The notes under the pieces are model-generated. The model was not told the origin of the DNA. It worked only from the letters and a program-made list of their open reading frames with translations, and made no database searches. DNA of 64,000 nt from NCBI RefSeq assembly GCF_003004785.1, contig NZ_PVZS01000002.1, positions 238,234 through 302,233 of the forward strand. Reading direction: 5' to 3'. Positions 24,892-34,337 of the stretch are shown here, in pieces (position 1 is the stretch's first letter; each line of letters begins with the position of its first letter). Both the position numbers and the translations under genes were made by a program. The stretch is from Alsobacter soli (lineage in GTDB: Bacteria; Pseudomonadota; Alphaproteobacteria; Rhizobiales; Beijerinckiaceae).

Positions 24892-24922
24892 GGCCCCGCT
24901 GAGTGATCATCGGGGCCTTTTT
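24892..24922 (+). terminator. Rho-independent terminator
   Basis: Inverted repeat GGCCCCG (24892-24898) and CGGGGCC (24911-24917) with a 12-nt loop is followed by TTTTT. It probably ends the transcript of the small gene at 24467-24742, 150 bp upstream. Confidence 0.75.
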
Positions 24923-24973
24923 GTACTGAGCATCGTCAATTCCGGATCGTCCGGGCCGAGCTAGGGTCGATGC

Positions 24974-25192
24974 ATGGAGCGGATTTTGGCACCGTCATTG
25001 GATGTTTTCGAGGCTGTGTTGGATTTGGACGAGCCGTCTGATGACGCGCTCGCAATCCTCTACACCAACCTTTTGGACCTCAGGGCAATAACGCCGATCG
25101 CTGGTTGGAGCGGCTTGCCCAAGACGGAACGTCTGGAACAGATCCATGCTGCTGTCGAAGAGCTCCGGCACCGCCGCAGCCGTCTGAACTGA
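24974..25192 (+). CDS. Small hypothetical protein
   Basis: This is a 72-residue acidic helical protein (EAVLDLDEPSDDALAILYTNLLDLRAI; ERLEQIHAAVEELRHRR). The composition is protein-like and no membrane segment is present. It precedes another short acidic gene by 49 bp on the same strand, so the two may be co-transcribed. No family is recognised. Confidence 0.5.
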   Translation: MERILAPSLDVFEAVLDLDEPSDDALAILYTNLLDLRAITPIAGWSGLPKTERLEQIHAAVEELRHRRSRLN

Positions 25193-25241
25193 GTGGGCCC
25201 TACGGCGTTCACTGCTTGGAAGAATAACAACCCCAAGCGGC

Positions 25242-25448
25242 ATGAACGACCACGACCCCAAGCAAGCGCTTCTCTGGAGACTGGCGACCCAATTCGTAGA
25301 GGACGAAGGACACCTCGACGAAGACGCGTTCGGCCAGAGTGTTGTCGATTTCCTCTCCCAACATCCGGAACTTGATCCCGACGCATTCGTGGATGCGTGC
25401 GTGCACCTATACGTCGACCGCTCGCATGGTGATCCCCGCCACCACTGA
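25242..25448 (+). CDS. Small hypothetical acidic protein
   Basis: This 68-residue protein contains KQALLWRLATQFVEDEGHLDEDAFGQSVVDFLSQHPELDPDAFVDAC. The strongly acidic surface and amphipathic helices resemble small inhibitor or antitoxin-like proteins, but there is no family motif and no partner toxin is evident. It is convergent with the gene at 25460, with 11 bp between stops. Confidence 0.5.
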   Translation: MNDHDPKQALLWRLATQFVEDEGHLDEDAFGQSVVDFLSQHPELDPDAFVDACVHLYVDRSHGDPRHH

Positions 25449-25459
25449 TGCTGTTGTGC

Positions 25460-25690
25460 TCAGCTCGTGATCGCGGCCGATCCCACGGCTAGCTTCTGGG
25501 TGTCCTCGGCCGGGAGAGGAGGCAAATTCCAGTCAGCGAAGCGCAATCGGAATTCCGCCTCCCCGATCACTTCCAGACAGTCGAGTGCATCGAGCGTAAC
25601 TGGGATCCAACTGCTTCCATGTCTGGAAAGCACGTAGATCGTGGTCCCCATCACAACGCCTGGCTTGTCGTCCCAAGCGATGAACGACAT
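25460..25690 (-). CDS. Small hypothetical protein
   Basis: The 76-residue protein appears beta-rich, with SFIAWDDKPGVVMGTTIYVLSRHGSSWIPVTLDALDCLEVIGEAEFRLRFADW. Alternating hydrophobic residues suggest a small beta sandwich. Its start lacks a strong Shine-Dalgarno. No family is recognised. Confidence 0.45.
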   Translation of the reverse strand: MSFIAWDDKPGVVMGTTIYVLSRHGSSWIPVTLDALDCLEVIGEAEFRLRFADWNLPPLPAEDTQKLAVGSAAITS

Positions 25691-25784
25691 CGCCCGCCCT
25701 CACGGAACAGCACGGCTCCTGTCTGCGAGAATGCGGCAAACCCAAGCACAGATCTCGTCAGTTGAATTACGTAAAAACCCCGGA

Positions 25785-26024
25785 TTAGCACGGCGTATCC
25801 ACCCACCCCTCGCACATCCACTGACCCCACGGCCGGACAGTCCCCGGGTTCGGCTTTCCGCCGCAGCGGCGGCAGACCAGCCGCTCGACCACGTCGTCAA
25901 AGGTCTCGTCCGGTGCGGCGCCCAGCATGCGCCAGGGCACCATCACGCGTGAGCCGCAGCACTCGTATTCGGCATGGGTGATCCGGTCCCGCTCCAAAGC
26001 GGCGATGGTCATATCGGGGAACAT
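25785..26024 (-). CDS. Small protein with paired Cys motifs
   Basis: This 79-residue protein has YECCGSRVMVPWRML in the first half and LVCRRCGGKPNPGTVRPW in the second, with CxxC and other Cys residues that could form a zinc ribbon. An internal ATG four codons in is an alternative start. Zn-ribbon proteins of this size often bind nucleic acid; nothing more specific can be said. Confidence 0.55.
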   Translation of the reverse strand: MFPDMTIAALERDRITHAEYECCGSRVMVPWRMLGAAPDETFDDVVERLVCRRCGGKPNPGTVRPWGQWMCEGWVDTPC

Positions 26025-26116
26025 AGAACGAACATACGGAGATGCCCGGCATGCGCCAGATCAGTTTCCGCGCGTCCCCGTTCTCCACAGGTGGCCGGGA
26101 CGGCTTGGGCCCGATG

Positions 26117-26686
26117 TCACCGGAATTCCGGCTCACCCAAAACTGAACCCAGCAAAGGGCCAGTGATCGCTGTACGCCAGAAGTTGAACATCTGCGCCTT
26201 GAATGGCCCGTCTAATTGTCCGCGCGGGTTCAGCCCAACTACCGAGAGACGCTCGGAAACATCCTCATTGTAACAACGGAGCGTTCGAACCCATCGAAGC
26301 GCCTCGCGCTTGCTGTTCGCACCAATATCCGTCGCAAGCTCTTTGTAAGCTTTCGCGCAATTTTCAGCCGTTTCGGCCAGTTCAGACAGGTTCCATTCCG
26401 TACTGTTCAGAACCTTGGCCAAGCGCTCAGAGGAGTTCGAATTCGTCTCACCCTCGATCCAAGCGCGCTCTGCTGGCGAGATCCGGGGCACTCTCTCCTG
26501 GAATGACTGCCAGTACCTGGCCAGTGCGCCGGCCAGAGCTTGTCGGTCCTGCACAGAGTAGGATTTTCGGAATTGGCCGCCCTCGATCGTCAGTTTGGTC
26601 ACGGCAGCTTGCAACTCCTCCGTGCTCGCTTTCGCGGGCGAGAGGGTGACCAAGAAAAGGCTTGCGAGTACGCACCAGCGCTGCAT
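26117..26686 (-). CDS. Hypothetical exported helical protein
   Basis: The 189-residue protein has a signal peptide (about residues 1-20, ending SPAKA) followed by an all-helical mature domain. A conserved-looking MFNFWRTAITGPLLGSVLG stretch near the C-terminus may associate with the membrane. No enzymatic motif is visible. It lies in the cargo part of element B, between two unrelated small units. Confidence 0.55.
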   Translation of the reverse strand: MQRWCVLASLFLVTLSPAKASTEELQAAVTKLTIEGGQFRKSYSVQDRQALAGALARYWQSFQERVPRISPAERAWIEGETNSNSSERLAKVLNSTEWNLSELAETAENCAKAYKELATDIGANSKREALRWVRTLRCYNEDVSERLSVVGLNPRGQLDGPFKAQMFNFWRTAITGPLLGSVLGEPEFR

Positions 26687-26788
26687 GACGTTAGGTCCAG
26701 CAGAAAGTTGCGGCTACGCTGAAGCCAAATCGGCTTCAGTGCAATCCGGGGATGGAACGAAACACACGGCAGCCGACATGAGCCAATT

Positions 26789-27406
26789 ATGGCCTGGCGT
26801 GCGCGTCCCCTCGCTCGTGATCGACGCACCCCGGAGGGGTTCGTTCCGCCCATGCTGGCGACCCCGTCTCAGGTGATCCCCACGGGCCCAGGGTGGCTCT
26901 ATCAGGTGAAGCACGACGGCTACCGGATGCAGGCCCACTGGCGGGCCGGCAAGGTGCGTCTGTGGAGCCGCAATGGCCTGGCGTGGTACGAGCGCCTGCC
27001 GCGCATCGCCTCGGGCGTCAGGGAGCTTCCCTGCGCCTCCTGCGTCCTGGATGGCGAGGCGGTTGTTCAACTCCCGGATGGACGAGATGACTTCCACGCG
27101 CTCCGGTCGAAGCAGGCCGGCCTCCAGGCAGTCCTGATGGCCTTCGACCTGCTCGAACTGGATGGGCGCGATCTGCGGCAGTTGCCTCTCGTTGAGCGCC
27201 GCGCCGCTCTGGCGCGGCTCTTGGCGGCGCCCGTCGACGGGATTGCGCTTGTGGACGCCCTGGACGAGCAAGGGCCGGACCTGTTCCGCCACGCGTGCGA
27301 GCTCGGACTTGAGGGGCTTGTCTGCAAGCGCAAGGACAGCCTTTATCGCTCCGGTCCGTCGCTCGCATGGCTCAAGGCGAAGTGTCCGGACTACGTTAGG
27401 CGCTGA
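26789..27406 (+). CDS. Minimal ATP-dependent DNA ligase, adenylation domain only
   Basis: The 205-residue protein opens with GFVPPMLATP and WLYQVKHDGYRMQ, where Lys41 in K-x-DG-x-R is the adenylated residue. It continues through LDGEAVV (motif III), DLLELDG, LEGLVCKRKDSLYRSG (motif IV) and LKAKCPDY (motif V). It resembles the LigD ligase domain but stops before the OB-fold that carries motif VI. LigD-like ligases are typically longer. Such adenylation-only genes are widespread in Rhizobiales, and their in vivo joining activity is uncertain. The next gene starts 14 bp downstream. Confidence 0.85.
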   Translation: MAWRARPLARDRRTPEGFVPPMLATPSQVIPTGPGWLYQVKHDGYRMQAHWRAGKVRLWSRNGLAWYERLPRIASGVRELPCASCVLDGEAVVQLPDGRDDFHALRSKQAGLQAVLMAFDLLELDGRDLRQLPLVERRAALARLLAAPVDGIALVDALDEQGPDLFRHACELGLEGLVCKRKDSLYRSGPSLAWLKAKCPDYVRR

Positions 27407-27419
27407 ACGGAGTTCCTCG

Positions 27420-28283
27420 ATGTACGAGTGGCTGACGTGGCTTGGCTGGTGGCCTTTGACAGTCGGCACCCTGGTCGGCGCGGTCTTGAAATACGCGGCC
27501 CTCGTCGGAGTGGCGGCCGCTCTCCTGCAGTTCTTCGGACGGAGCGCGATCGAGAACTGGTTCAAGAAGCGCCTTCAGAACCATATACACGAACAGAATA
27601 AGGAAGCGGCAAGGCTCAAGAACGAACTCGACAAGGACGTCGAGCTCCTCAAGGGTGGATTGAGTCGGGAGGTGGAAATCCTGAAAGGAAGGATCAACGC
27701 CCAGGCTGATCGGCGGTTGAGACTTCACCAATACGAATTCGAGGCCCTACCACGGCTTTGGGAGTTGCTCGACAAGGCCTTCAGCGCGACCGCAGCGGTG
27801 GCATTCAGCTTCGACCGGATACAGGATCTCTCCGGGAGCAGAGAGGAGGAATTACGGCGCTACGCAGTTGAGCACGACTATACGGAGAGCGAAACCGCCT
27901 TTCTTCTCAACGAAACGGACAAATCGAAAGCCATCCTGCGAATCAATAAGGTCCGGCGCGCGAACGCTGCTCGGCGAGCTATGTGGAAATTGGGCAGCTT
28001 CAATCGGAGAAACGCAATATTTTGGCCCGAAGAGATCACTTCCGAAGTAAACGCGATTATCGATGAAATCACGGAGGTGCTCGTATGGAGCGACATGGAA
28101 GACAAACGCGGTATCGATGCGCATCAAATGGACCGAACGCTGAAAACGGTGGGGAATTTTACCGACGCTCGTCGCCCGCGACTGGAAAAGGCGCAAAATC
28201 TGGTGAGAGAACGGCTTAACATCGACGTTCTCGCCGGGGAAAAAGCTGATCGAACGGAGTTGAATATATCTGCGGCTCGGTGA
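27420..28283 (+). CDS. Membrane-anchored coiled-coil protein
   Basis: The 287-residue protein has two closely spaced hydrophobic segments at the N-terminus (about 3-20 and 25-43). A long charged coiled coil follows (about 50-105; NKEAARLKNELDKDVELLKGGLSREVEILKGRI), and then a soluble helical domain. GGAG lies about 8 bp upstream. The anchor-plus-coiled-coil layout is seen in sensor-type accessory proteins, including components of defence systems, but no specific effector domain is recognised. It may be transcribed with the ligase gene. Confidence 0.6.
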   Translation: MYEWLTWLGWWPLTVGTLVGAVLKYAALVGVAAALLQFFGRSAIENWFKKRLQNHIHEQNKEAARLKNELDKDVELLKGGLSREVEILKGRINAQADRRLRLHQYEFEALPRLWELLDKAFSATAAVAFSFDRIQDLSGSREEELRRYAVEHDYTESETAFLLNETDKSKAILRINKVRRANAARRAMWKLGSFNRRNAIFWPEEITSEVNAIIDEITEVLVWSDMEDKRGIDAHQMDRTLKTVGNFTDARRPRLEKAQNLVRERLNIDVLAGEKADRTELNISAAR

Positions 28284-28397
28284 CCTTGAGCGTCGCTAAG
28301 CGCGAGGCTCCGAACGGCCGGGCGTCTCCCGATCGATCTCTGCCCTCCCGCTCCATTGAGCATCGCACAGGCCGTCGGTAGATCCGACGGCCACCGA

Positions 28398-28799
28398 TCA
28401 CAGCTTTTCAGCTTCAGGGAACGGCATGTATCTAAGTCTCGCGTCCGCGCAGTCACGAGTGATGCCAGGCCCATCGTCAGAGGAAATGACTGCGCCTGAC
28501 TGGTCAAGAAGAAAGGCCGTGTAGCTTCGGCCCACATATCCGCCCATTCTGTTTTTGCTGTTGGCGTGAAGGCAGACAACTCCTCGGCCGTTGTTCCCGT
28601 ACATCACATACGACAGTTCCGCGTCCCGAATAGAGTAAGGGTCGAAAAACACGTTGCGAACCTTGGAGATGATGCCGGCCTTTTGTTGAGCTGTCGCTGG
28701 CCGGGCCGATGCGTAGGCCTGATTCGCTTGTTCGGCTGTGACACAACCACTTAGCCCGGCCATTAGGAACACGGCCGCAAGGCCTTGGCTCACCTTCAT
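28398..28799 (-). CDS. Putative lipoprotein
   Basis: This is a 133-residue protein with a lipobox (MAGLSGC, Cys at about 19) after a short hydrophobic leader. The mature part has VFFDPYSIRDAELSYVMYGNN...VVCLHANSKNRMGGYVGRSYTAFLL, a pattern found in small uncharacterised Rhizobiales lipoproteins. The start at 28799 places the lipobox at the normal distance; a longer frame to 28859 would bury it. Confidence 0.7.
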   Translation of the reverse strand: MKVSQGLAAVFLMAGLSGCVTAEQANQAYASARPATAQQKAGIISKVRNVFFDPYSIRDAELSYVMYGNNGRGVVCLHANSKNRMGGYVGRSYTAFLLDQSGAVISSDDGPGITRDCADARLRYMPFPEAEKL

Positions 28800-28939
28800 A
28801 TTCGATATTCCCAGTTCTAGCTCGGGGTGCCTTCCACCAGCAAGCCGCGCAATCTGCATTGAGGCATGTTAATGAATGCTTCTCGCGACTGAAAAACCGA
28901 GGGCTTCCGCTTCTCGGGTTGCGAGGCTAGGGGGCGGCC

Positions 28940-29302
28940 GTGAGAGCAGGTGCGATAGCGCTAGCTGGGGCAGTCATTGGATGCGCCGCGCCTACCGAGG
29001 CCCACGAGGTGCGCATCGTATGTACGTTCCCGAACCTTATGGCGCCTCTCGTCTATCTAGTGGACATGGAGAGCCGCACCGCGGCCCTTCTCGGCCCGGC
29101 CGGCAGAGTGCACGTGGTCGCTCACGCTGGGACGGCGCTCGACAACGTCTCTTCGCTGTCCTTCGTTGAGGAGGTGCCGAGCGGCGCCGTCCAGACGACG
29201 ACAATCATCTTGAGCACCGGCAAGGCCGTTCACAGCAGAAACACCGTCATGCAAGGCGACTTCGTGCCTTCGCAAAGCCTCGGCTCCTGCGTCCGGTCCT
29301 GA
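28940..29302 (+). CDS. Putative exported small protein
   Basis: The 120-residue frame starts at GTG. A short hydrophobic N-terminus with VIGCAAPTEAHE could be a lipobox or a signal peptidase I site. The mature part looks beta-rich (VRIVCTFPNLMAPLVYLVD; SSLSFVEEVPSGAVQTTTIIL). No family is recognised. This is the last gene of element B before the intact tRNA. Confidence 0.55.
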   Translation: MRAGAIALAGAVIGCAAPTEAHEVRIVCTFPNLMAPLVYLVDMESRTAALLGPAGRVHVVAHAGTALDNVSSLSFVEEVPSGAVQTTTIILSTGKAVHSRNTVMQGDFVPSQSLGSCVRS

Positions 29303-29467
29303 TTGCGCGTGATCCTGACCGGCATTCTCAAGCGATTCTGGCCGAACGCGCCCAGAACGGCTCCTGACATGCTCTGCAATGCGTGCTGCCGGCGTGCTGC
29401 CGAGTAGCGCAAGTGTCCGAAAACCACTCCCGTCAGAAGTCGCAAGCCATTGATATTGCGGGTAAAA

Positions 29468-29542
<75 letters not shown>

Positions 29543-29867
29543 GTGGGATGCGGCGCAGACGCCCGTCCCGAAGCGGGGCTCTCTTGCCACACGGGGGGCG
29601 GGGGCGCAAGCCGTGACGGTGGAAAAAAGCCGCGGTCGAGGCGGGCGAACCACCGTGCCTGCAAAAGTGGCGTGGCGCCGATGAATGAGGCTGGCGCCGC
29701 CGTTCCCTCGAAGGCAGGCATACGATCGGCATAAGCCTGCTCTCCGAAAGGCTAGGTCTTACGCCTGCAACTGCTACCAACGAAGGGAACGCGCCGCGCT
29801 TCCCACTGCAGCCAAGCTCATTCACCGTGATCTTTGTAAATCGAGGGCTCTTTAAAAGGAGCGGTCC
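29543..29867. other. Intergenic region upstream of the glycosyltransferase
   Basis: This is 325 bp with no gene. It holds the promoter of tRNA-Thr (minus) and that of the plus-strand glycosyltransferase, whose ribosome-binding site (AAAGGAGCGG) lies at 29856-29865. Confidence 0.5.
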
Positions 29868-31040
29868 ATGAAGATCGCTTTCGTTCACGAGTGGCTTACG
29901 ACCTACGCCGGTTCGGAGAAAGTGCTTGAGGTCATGCTCGAGCTCTTCCCAGAAGCTGATCTTTTCACTCTGGTGGACAAAATGCCAGAGAAGGACAGGG
30001 GCTGGCTGGCGGGGCGGAAGATCACCACGAGTTTTCTCCAGAAGATCCCGGGCGTCGGGACATCCTACCGCAACCTGCTTCCCTTGATGCCGCTGGCGGT
30101 CGAGCAATTCGACCTGTCCGGCTACGACGTGATCGTGTCCAACAGCCATGCCGTGGCGAAGGGCGTGATCACCGGGCCGGACCAGCTGCACATCTGCTAC
30201 TGCTACACGCCCATGCGCTATGCCTGGGACCTGCAGAACCAGTACCTGGAGGAATCTGGATGGACGGGGCTGCGGGGCGCCATGGCCCGCCTGTTCCTCC
30301 ATCGCATGCGCCTGTGGGACATGCGCACGGCGGCCGGCGTCGACCAGTTCATCGCCTGCTCGCGCTACATCGCGCGCCGCATCGACAAGGTCTACCGGCG
30401 CGAGTCGACGGTCATCTACCCCAACGTGGCGGTGGACCGGTTCCCGGTTGGGCCCGCGGTGCGGGACGACTTCTATCTCACGTCGTCCCGGTTGGTCCCC
30501 TACAAGAAGATGCAGCTCATCGTCGAAGCCTTCGCGTCCATGCCGGACAGGAAGCTCGTGGTGATCGGCGACGGGCCGATGCTGGAGAAGTGCAAGAGCC
30601 TCGCGACCCCCAACGTCCAGGTGATGGGCTTCCAGCCCTATCCGGTGCTGCTCGACCACATGCAGCGCGCCAAGGCCTTCATCTTCGCTTCGGAGGAGGA
30701 CTTCGGCATCGCGCCCGTGGAGGCCCAGGCCTGCGGCACGCCCGTGCTGGCCTTCGACCGGGGCGGGGCCAGCGAGACCGTGGTGGACGGCGTCACCGGA
30801 CTGCACTTCTCCGAGCAGACTCCGGCGGCTATCCGCGACGTGGTGGCGCGCTTCGAGACCATGGCGGAGCGCTTCGACCCCCAGGCCATCCGGGCGCATG
30901 CGGACCTGTTCTCCACCGAGCGGTTCCGGCGCGAGTTCCACGACTTCGTCGTCGCCCAATGGGCGAGGCACCGGGCGCGCATCGCGCCCGGGGCGCGGTT
31001 CCGGCCCAGCAAGCCGAAACTGGAGGCGCTTTCGGTCTGA
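29868..31040 (+). CDS. GT4-family glycosyltransferase
   Basis: The 390-residue GT-B glycosyltransferase has an N-terminal acceptor domain with [17 protein letters not shown]. The C-terminal Glycos_transf_1 domain has [15 protein letters not shown] and [21 protein letters not shown] (about 275-296), the E-x7-E sugar-nucleotide site. A strong ribosome-binding site (AAAGGAGCGG) precedes ATG. It lies 35 bp upstream of gmd, so it probably transfers a mannose- or deoxyhexose-derived sugar made through GDP-mannose during exopolysaccharide or LPS synthesis. It is the first chromosomal gene after the element array. Confidence 0.88.
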   Translation: MKIAFVHEWLTTYAGSEKVLEVMLELFPEADLFTLVDKMPEKDRGWLAGRKITTSFLQKIPGVGTSYRNLLPLMPLAVEQFDLSGYDVIVSNSHAVAKGVITGPDQLHICYCYTPMRYAWDLQNQYLEESGWTGLRGAMARLFLHRMRLWDMRTAAGVDQFIACSRYIARRIDKVYRRESTVIYPNVAVDRFPVGPAVRDDFYLTSSRLVPYKKMQLIVEAFASMPDRKLVVIGDGPMLEKCKSLATPNVQVMGFQPYPVLLDHMQRAKAFIFASEEDFGIAPVEAQACGTPVLAFDRGGASETVVDGVTGLHFSEQTPAAIRDVVARFETMAERFDPQAIRAHADLFSTERFRREFHDFVVAQWARHRARIAPGARFRPSKPKLEALSV

Positions 31041-31075
31041 GCCGGAGAGGGGCCTCGCAAAAAAGGAGCAATCGC

Positions 31076-32182
31076 ATGAAGCGCGCCGTCATCACTGGCG
31101 TCACCGGACAGGACGGGGCCTACCTGACGGCCCTGCTGCTGGAGAAGGGGTACCGGGTGCACGGGACGTATCGGCGGTCCAGCACGCCCAATTTCTGGCG
31201 GCTGGAGGATCTCGGCGTGCGCGAGCACCCGAACCTGACGCTCTCGTGCTGCGATGTCACCGACCTCGGATCCCTGGCCCGGCTCATCGACACGGCCGAG
31301 CCGGATGAGCTCTACAACCTCGGCGCCCAGACCTACGTGGCCGCCTCCTTCGAGCAGCCGATCGCCACCGCCATGATGACCGGCATGGGGCCGCTCAACC
31401 TTCTGGAGGCGGTGCGGATCGTGAACCCGAAAATCCGCGTCTACCAGGCCTCTTCCGCCGAGATGTTCGGCAAGGTGCAGACGGTCCCGCAAAACGAGAA
31501 GACGCCCTTCTACCCCCGCAGCCCCTACGGGGTCGCCAAGGTGTTCGCTCACTGGATGGGCATCAACTACCGCGAGAGCTACGGCATGTTCGTGGCCAGC
31601 GGCATCCTGTTCAACCACGAGTCGCCGCTCCGCGGGCTCGAGTTCGTGACCCGTCGCATCTCCGACGGGGTGGCCCGCATCGCCCACGGGTCCAAGAAGC
31701 CGCTGACGCTGGGCAATCTCGACGCCAAGCGCGACTGGGGCTACGCCAAGGACTACGTCGAGGGCATGTGGCGCATGCTGCAGGCCGACGAGCCCGACAG
31801 CTTCGTGCTCGCCACCAATCGCACGGAAACCGTCCGGGACTTCGCCGCCCTGGCCTTCAAGCGGGCGGGGATCCCCATCGTGTGGACGGGACAGGGCGAG
31901 GACGAGAAGGGCGTTTCCGCCATCGACGGGTCCGAACTGGTGAGCATCAATCCCGAGTTCTACCGCCCGGCCGAGGTGTCCCTGCTGATTGGCGATCCCG
32001 CCAAGGCCCGGGAAGTGCTGGGCTGGCGCCAGACGACCACCCTGGAGGAGCTCTGCGCCCTCATGGTGGACGCCGACATGGCCCGCGTCGCGCGCGAGCG
32101 GCACGCTGCGCACGAGCCGCTTGGCCAGCCGGCCGGCCACGCCTGGCTGGCGGAGCGGGCGGTCGCCGCTCCGCGGCTTTAG
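31076..32182 (+). CDS. gmd: GDP-mannose 4,6-dehydratase
   Basis: The 368-residue short-chain dehydrogenase converts GDP-mannose to GDP-4-keto-6-deoxymannose, the first step to GDP-fucose, rhamnose or perosamine. It has the NADP-binding [10 protein letters not shown] at the N-terminus, HGTYRRSS, and the catalytic Tyr/Lys pair in SPYGVAKVF (about residues 149-155). FNHESPLRG, typical of GMD, is also present. AAAGGAG precedes ATG at the right distance. The nearest neighbour is the upstream glycosyltransferase in a likely two-gene operon. The nucleotide-sugar reductase or transaminase that would finish the pathway is not in the window. Confidence 0.92.
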   Translation: MKRAVITGVTGQDGAYLTALLLEKGYRVHGTYRRSSTPNFWRLEDLGVREHPNLTLSCCDVTDLGSLARLIDTAEPDELYNLGAQTYVAASFEQPIATAMMTGMGPLNLLEAVRIVNPKIRVYQASSAEMFGKVQTVPQNEKTPFYPRSPYGVAKVFAHWMGINYRESYGMFVASGILFNHESPLRGLEFVTRRISDGVARIAHGSKKPLTLGNLDAKRDWGYAKDYVEGMWRMLQADEPDSFVLATNRTETVRDFAALAFKRAGIPIVWTGQGEDEKGVSAIDGSELVSINPEFYRPAEVSLLIGDPAKAREVLGWRQTTTLEELCALMVDADMARVARERHAAHEPLGQPAGHAWLAERAVAAPRL

Positions 32183-32254
32183 ACCGCAGGAGCCCGTAGT
32201 CGGGCGGCCCCGAACGGCGCTAGCATTCTCCAGAAGCAGCGCGGGGAGGGCAGG

Positions 32255-33913
32255 GTGCTGACGAGGGCCGCCACCTACGAGGACCTTTGCGCCGGGTTCG
32301 CCTGGGCGATTCCGCCGCGCTACAACATCGGCGTGGACGCCTGCGACCGCTGGGCTGCGGAGGCGCCCGGCCGAGAGGCGCTGATCCTGGCCGACGAAGC
32401 AGGCGCCCGCGTGGTGACCTACGGTGAGCTCAGGGACTTCTCGAACCGCTGCGCCAACCTGCTCGCCTCCCGGGGCGTCGGGCGCGGGGACCGCGTCGGG
32501 GTGCTGCTGCCCCAATCCCTGGAGACCGCAGTCGCCCACATCGCCGTCTACAAGCTGGGCGCCATCGCGATTCCGCTTTTCACGCTTTTCGGCGAGGAGG
32601 CCCTGCAGCATCGCCTGGCCCACGCCGGCGCGGCGGCGGTGATCACGAACGGCGAGGGCGCGGCCAAGCTCTCGCGTATTCGCGAGGGCCTGCCGGCTCT
32701 GCGGTCGGTTTTCAGCATCGAAACGGGCTCCGCCGACGCGGAGGATCTCCACGCCCTGATGCGGGGAGAGAGCGCCGCCTTCGCGCCGGTTGACACGGCC
32801 GCGGACGACCCGGCCCTGATCATCTACACATCGGGCACCACGGGCCTGCCCAAGGGGGCGCTCCACGCCCACCGGGTGCTGCTGGGCCACCTGCCTGGCG
32901 TAGAGATGAGCCACGATCTCCTGCCCCAGCCGGGCGATCGGATCTGGACACCCGCCGATTGGGCCTGGATCGGGGGCCTGCTCGACGTTCTCCTGCCGGC
33001 CCTGCGCCACGGCGTGCCCGTGGTGGCGCGCCGCTTCGCCAAGTTCTCGGGCGAGGCGGCCTTCAACCTGATCGCCAGCCACGGCGTGCGCAACGCGTTC
33101 ATCCCGCCGACCGCGCTCAAGATGATGCGCGGCGTGCCTGATCCTCGCTCCCGCTGGCGCTACGAGCTGCGCAGCGTGGCGAGCGGCGGCGAGACGCTTG
33201 GGGCCGAACTACTGGACTGGGGCCGCGCGGCGCTGGGCGTCACGATCAACGAGTTCTATGGCCAGACCGAGTGCAACATGATCGTCTCGTCGTGCCAGAG
33301 CCTCTTCCCGGCGCGGCCGGGCCGCATGGGCCGCCCCGTCCCGGGCCACGAGGTGGCGGTGATCGACCCGGAGGGGCGCCGGCTCCCGCCAGGCGAGCAG
33401 GGAGCGATCGCGGTGCGTCGCGGCGATCCGGTGATGTTCCTGGGCTACTGGAACAACCCCGGCGCCACCGAGGCCAAGTTCGTGGGCGACTGGCTGGTGA
33501 CGGGCGACATCGGGATGGCCGAGAGTGACGGGACGCTGCGCTTCGTCGGCCGCGACGATGACGTGATCACCTCCGCCGGCTACCGGATCGGTCCCGGGGA
33601 GATCGAGGACTGCCTTCTGCGCCATCCGGCGGTGGCGCTCGCCGGCGTGGTCGGCAAGCCGGATCCCGAGCGGACCGAAATCGTCAAGGCCTACGTGGTG
33701 CTGCGCGAGGGCTACGAGCCCTCCGAAGGTTTGGCGCGCTCCATCCAGGAGCATGTCCGCTCGCGCCTGGCTGCGCACGAATACCCACGGGAAGTGGCTT
33801 TCGTCGACCAGCTTCCGCTCACCACCACCGGCAAGATCATCCGCCGAGCCCTGCGGGAGCAGGCCCGGAAAGAAGCGCCGGAAGGAAGTGGGCGCAAGGC
33901 GAATACGAACTGA
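32255..33913 (+). CDS. AMP-dependent acyl-CoA synthetase
   Basis: This 552-residue member of the ANL superfamily activates a carboxylic acid to an acyl-adenylate and then an acyl-CoA. It has the P-loop YTSGTTGLPKGA (about 190-201), the FYGQTE block (about 334-339), the GDIG hinge region and the catalytic C-terminal Lys in TTGKIIRR (about 527). The start is GTG at 32255, with GGGAGGGCAGG upstream. The family resembles acetyl/propionyl or medium-chain acyl-CoA synthetases; the substrate cannot be read from sequence. It stands alone between gmd and the chemoreceptor. Confidence 0.85.
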   Translation: MLTRAATYEDLCAGFAWAIPPRYNIGVDACDRWAAEAPGREALILADEAGARVVTYGELRDFSNRCANLLASRGVGRGDRVGVLLPQSLETAVAHIAVYKLGAIAIPLFTLFGEEALQHRLAHAGAAAVITNGEGAAKLSRIREGLPALRSVFSIETGSADAEDLHALMRGESAAFAPVDTAADDPALIIYTSGTTGLPKGALHAHRVLLGHLPGVEMSHDLLPQPGDRIWTPADWAWIGGLLDVLLPALRHGVPVVARRFAKFSGEAAFNLIASHGVRNAFIPPTALKMMRGVPDPRSRWRYELRSVASGGETLGAELLDWGRAALGVTINEFYGQTECNMIVSSCQSLFPARPGRMGRPVPGHEVAVIDPEGRRLPPGEQGAIAVRRGDPVMFLGYWNNPGATEAKFVGDWLVTGDIGMAESDGTLRFVGRDDDVITSAGYRIGPGEIEDCLLRHPAVALAGVVGKPDPERTEIVKAYVVLREGYEPSEGLARSIQEHVRSRLAAHEYPREVAFVDQLPLTTTGKIIRRALREQARKEAPEGSGRKANTN

Positions 33914-34337
33914 TACGTACTCAGATAAAGGCGCCTCAGGTAGAAAAGCCCTCAATAAGCAACCATTAGTTAAGTCGGCGGGCCTCATTCTGCTTGGGGT
34001 CGGGCGATCGCGGTCACGGTGCGTGTCCGTTATCCATGACACGCTGCCCGACCAAATTCATGGAAATACGACCAGGACCAGGGATTGGGTCTTTGCAATT
34101 ATTGGGGATACAGTCAATGATTAAGCATCTGCGTGTATAAGCGCCTGCACGGAAAGCTTCCGCTGCCGATCGGAGCATCCGCGCCTTCCTCGGAAACGTA
34201 ATCCCCCTCGTGAGCCTTGCGCGCTGCATCGTCCTCGCAGCGAGCGCCCTGCGGCGAGTCCGTAAATCCAACCGGCGGGCCTGGTCCCCCGGAATGACGA
34301 GCCCGGCCCAGTCCGGGCCTCTCCCACGAGGTATCCG
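33914..34337. other. Intergenic region, no gene seen
   Basis: This is 424 bp, less GC-rich than its surroundings, with no supported frame. It must carry the promoter of the chemoreceptor gene at 34338. A GAGGT (34328-34332) sits upstream of that start. Confidence 0.5.

Noticed and set aside
30638..33082. 814-codon minus-strand frame opposite the glycosyltransferase, gmd and acyl-CoA synthetase
   Set aside because: It is antisense to three well-supported genes. High GC makes long spurious frames common, and the translated text has no domain.
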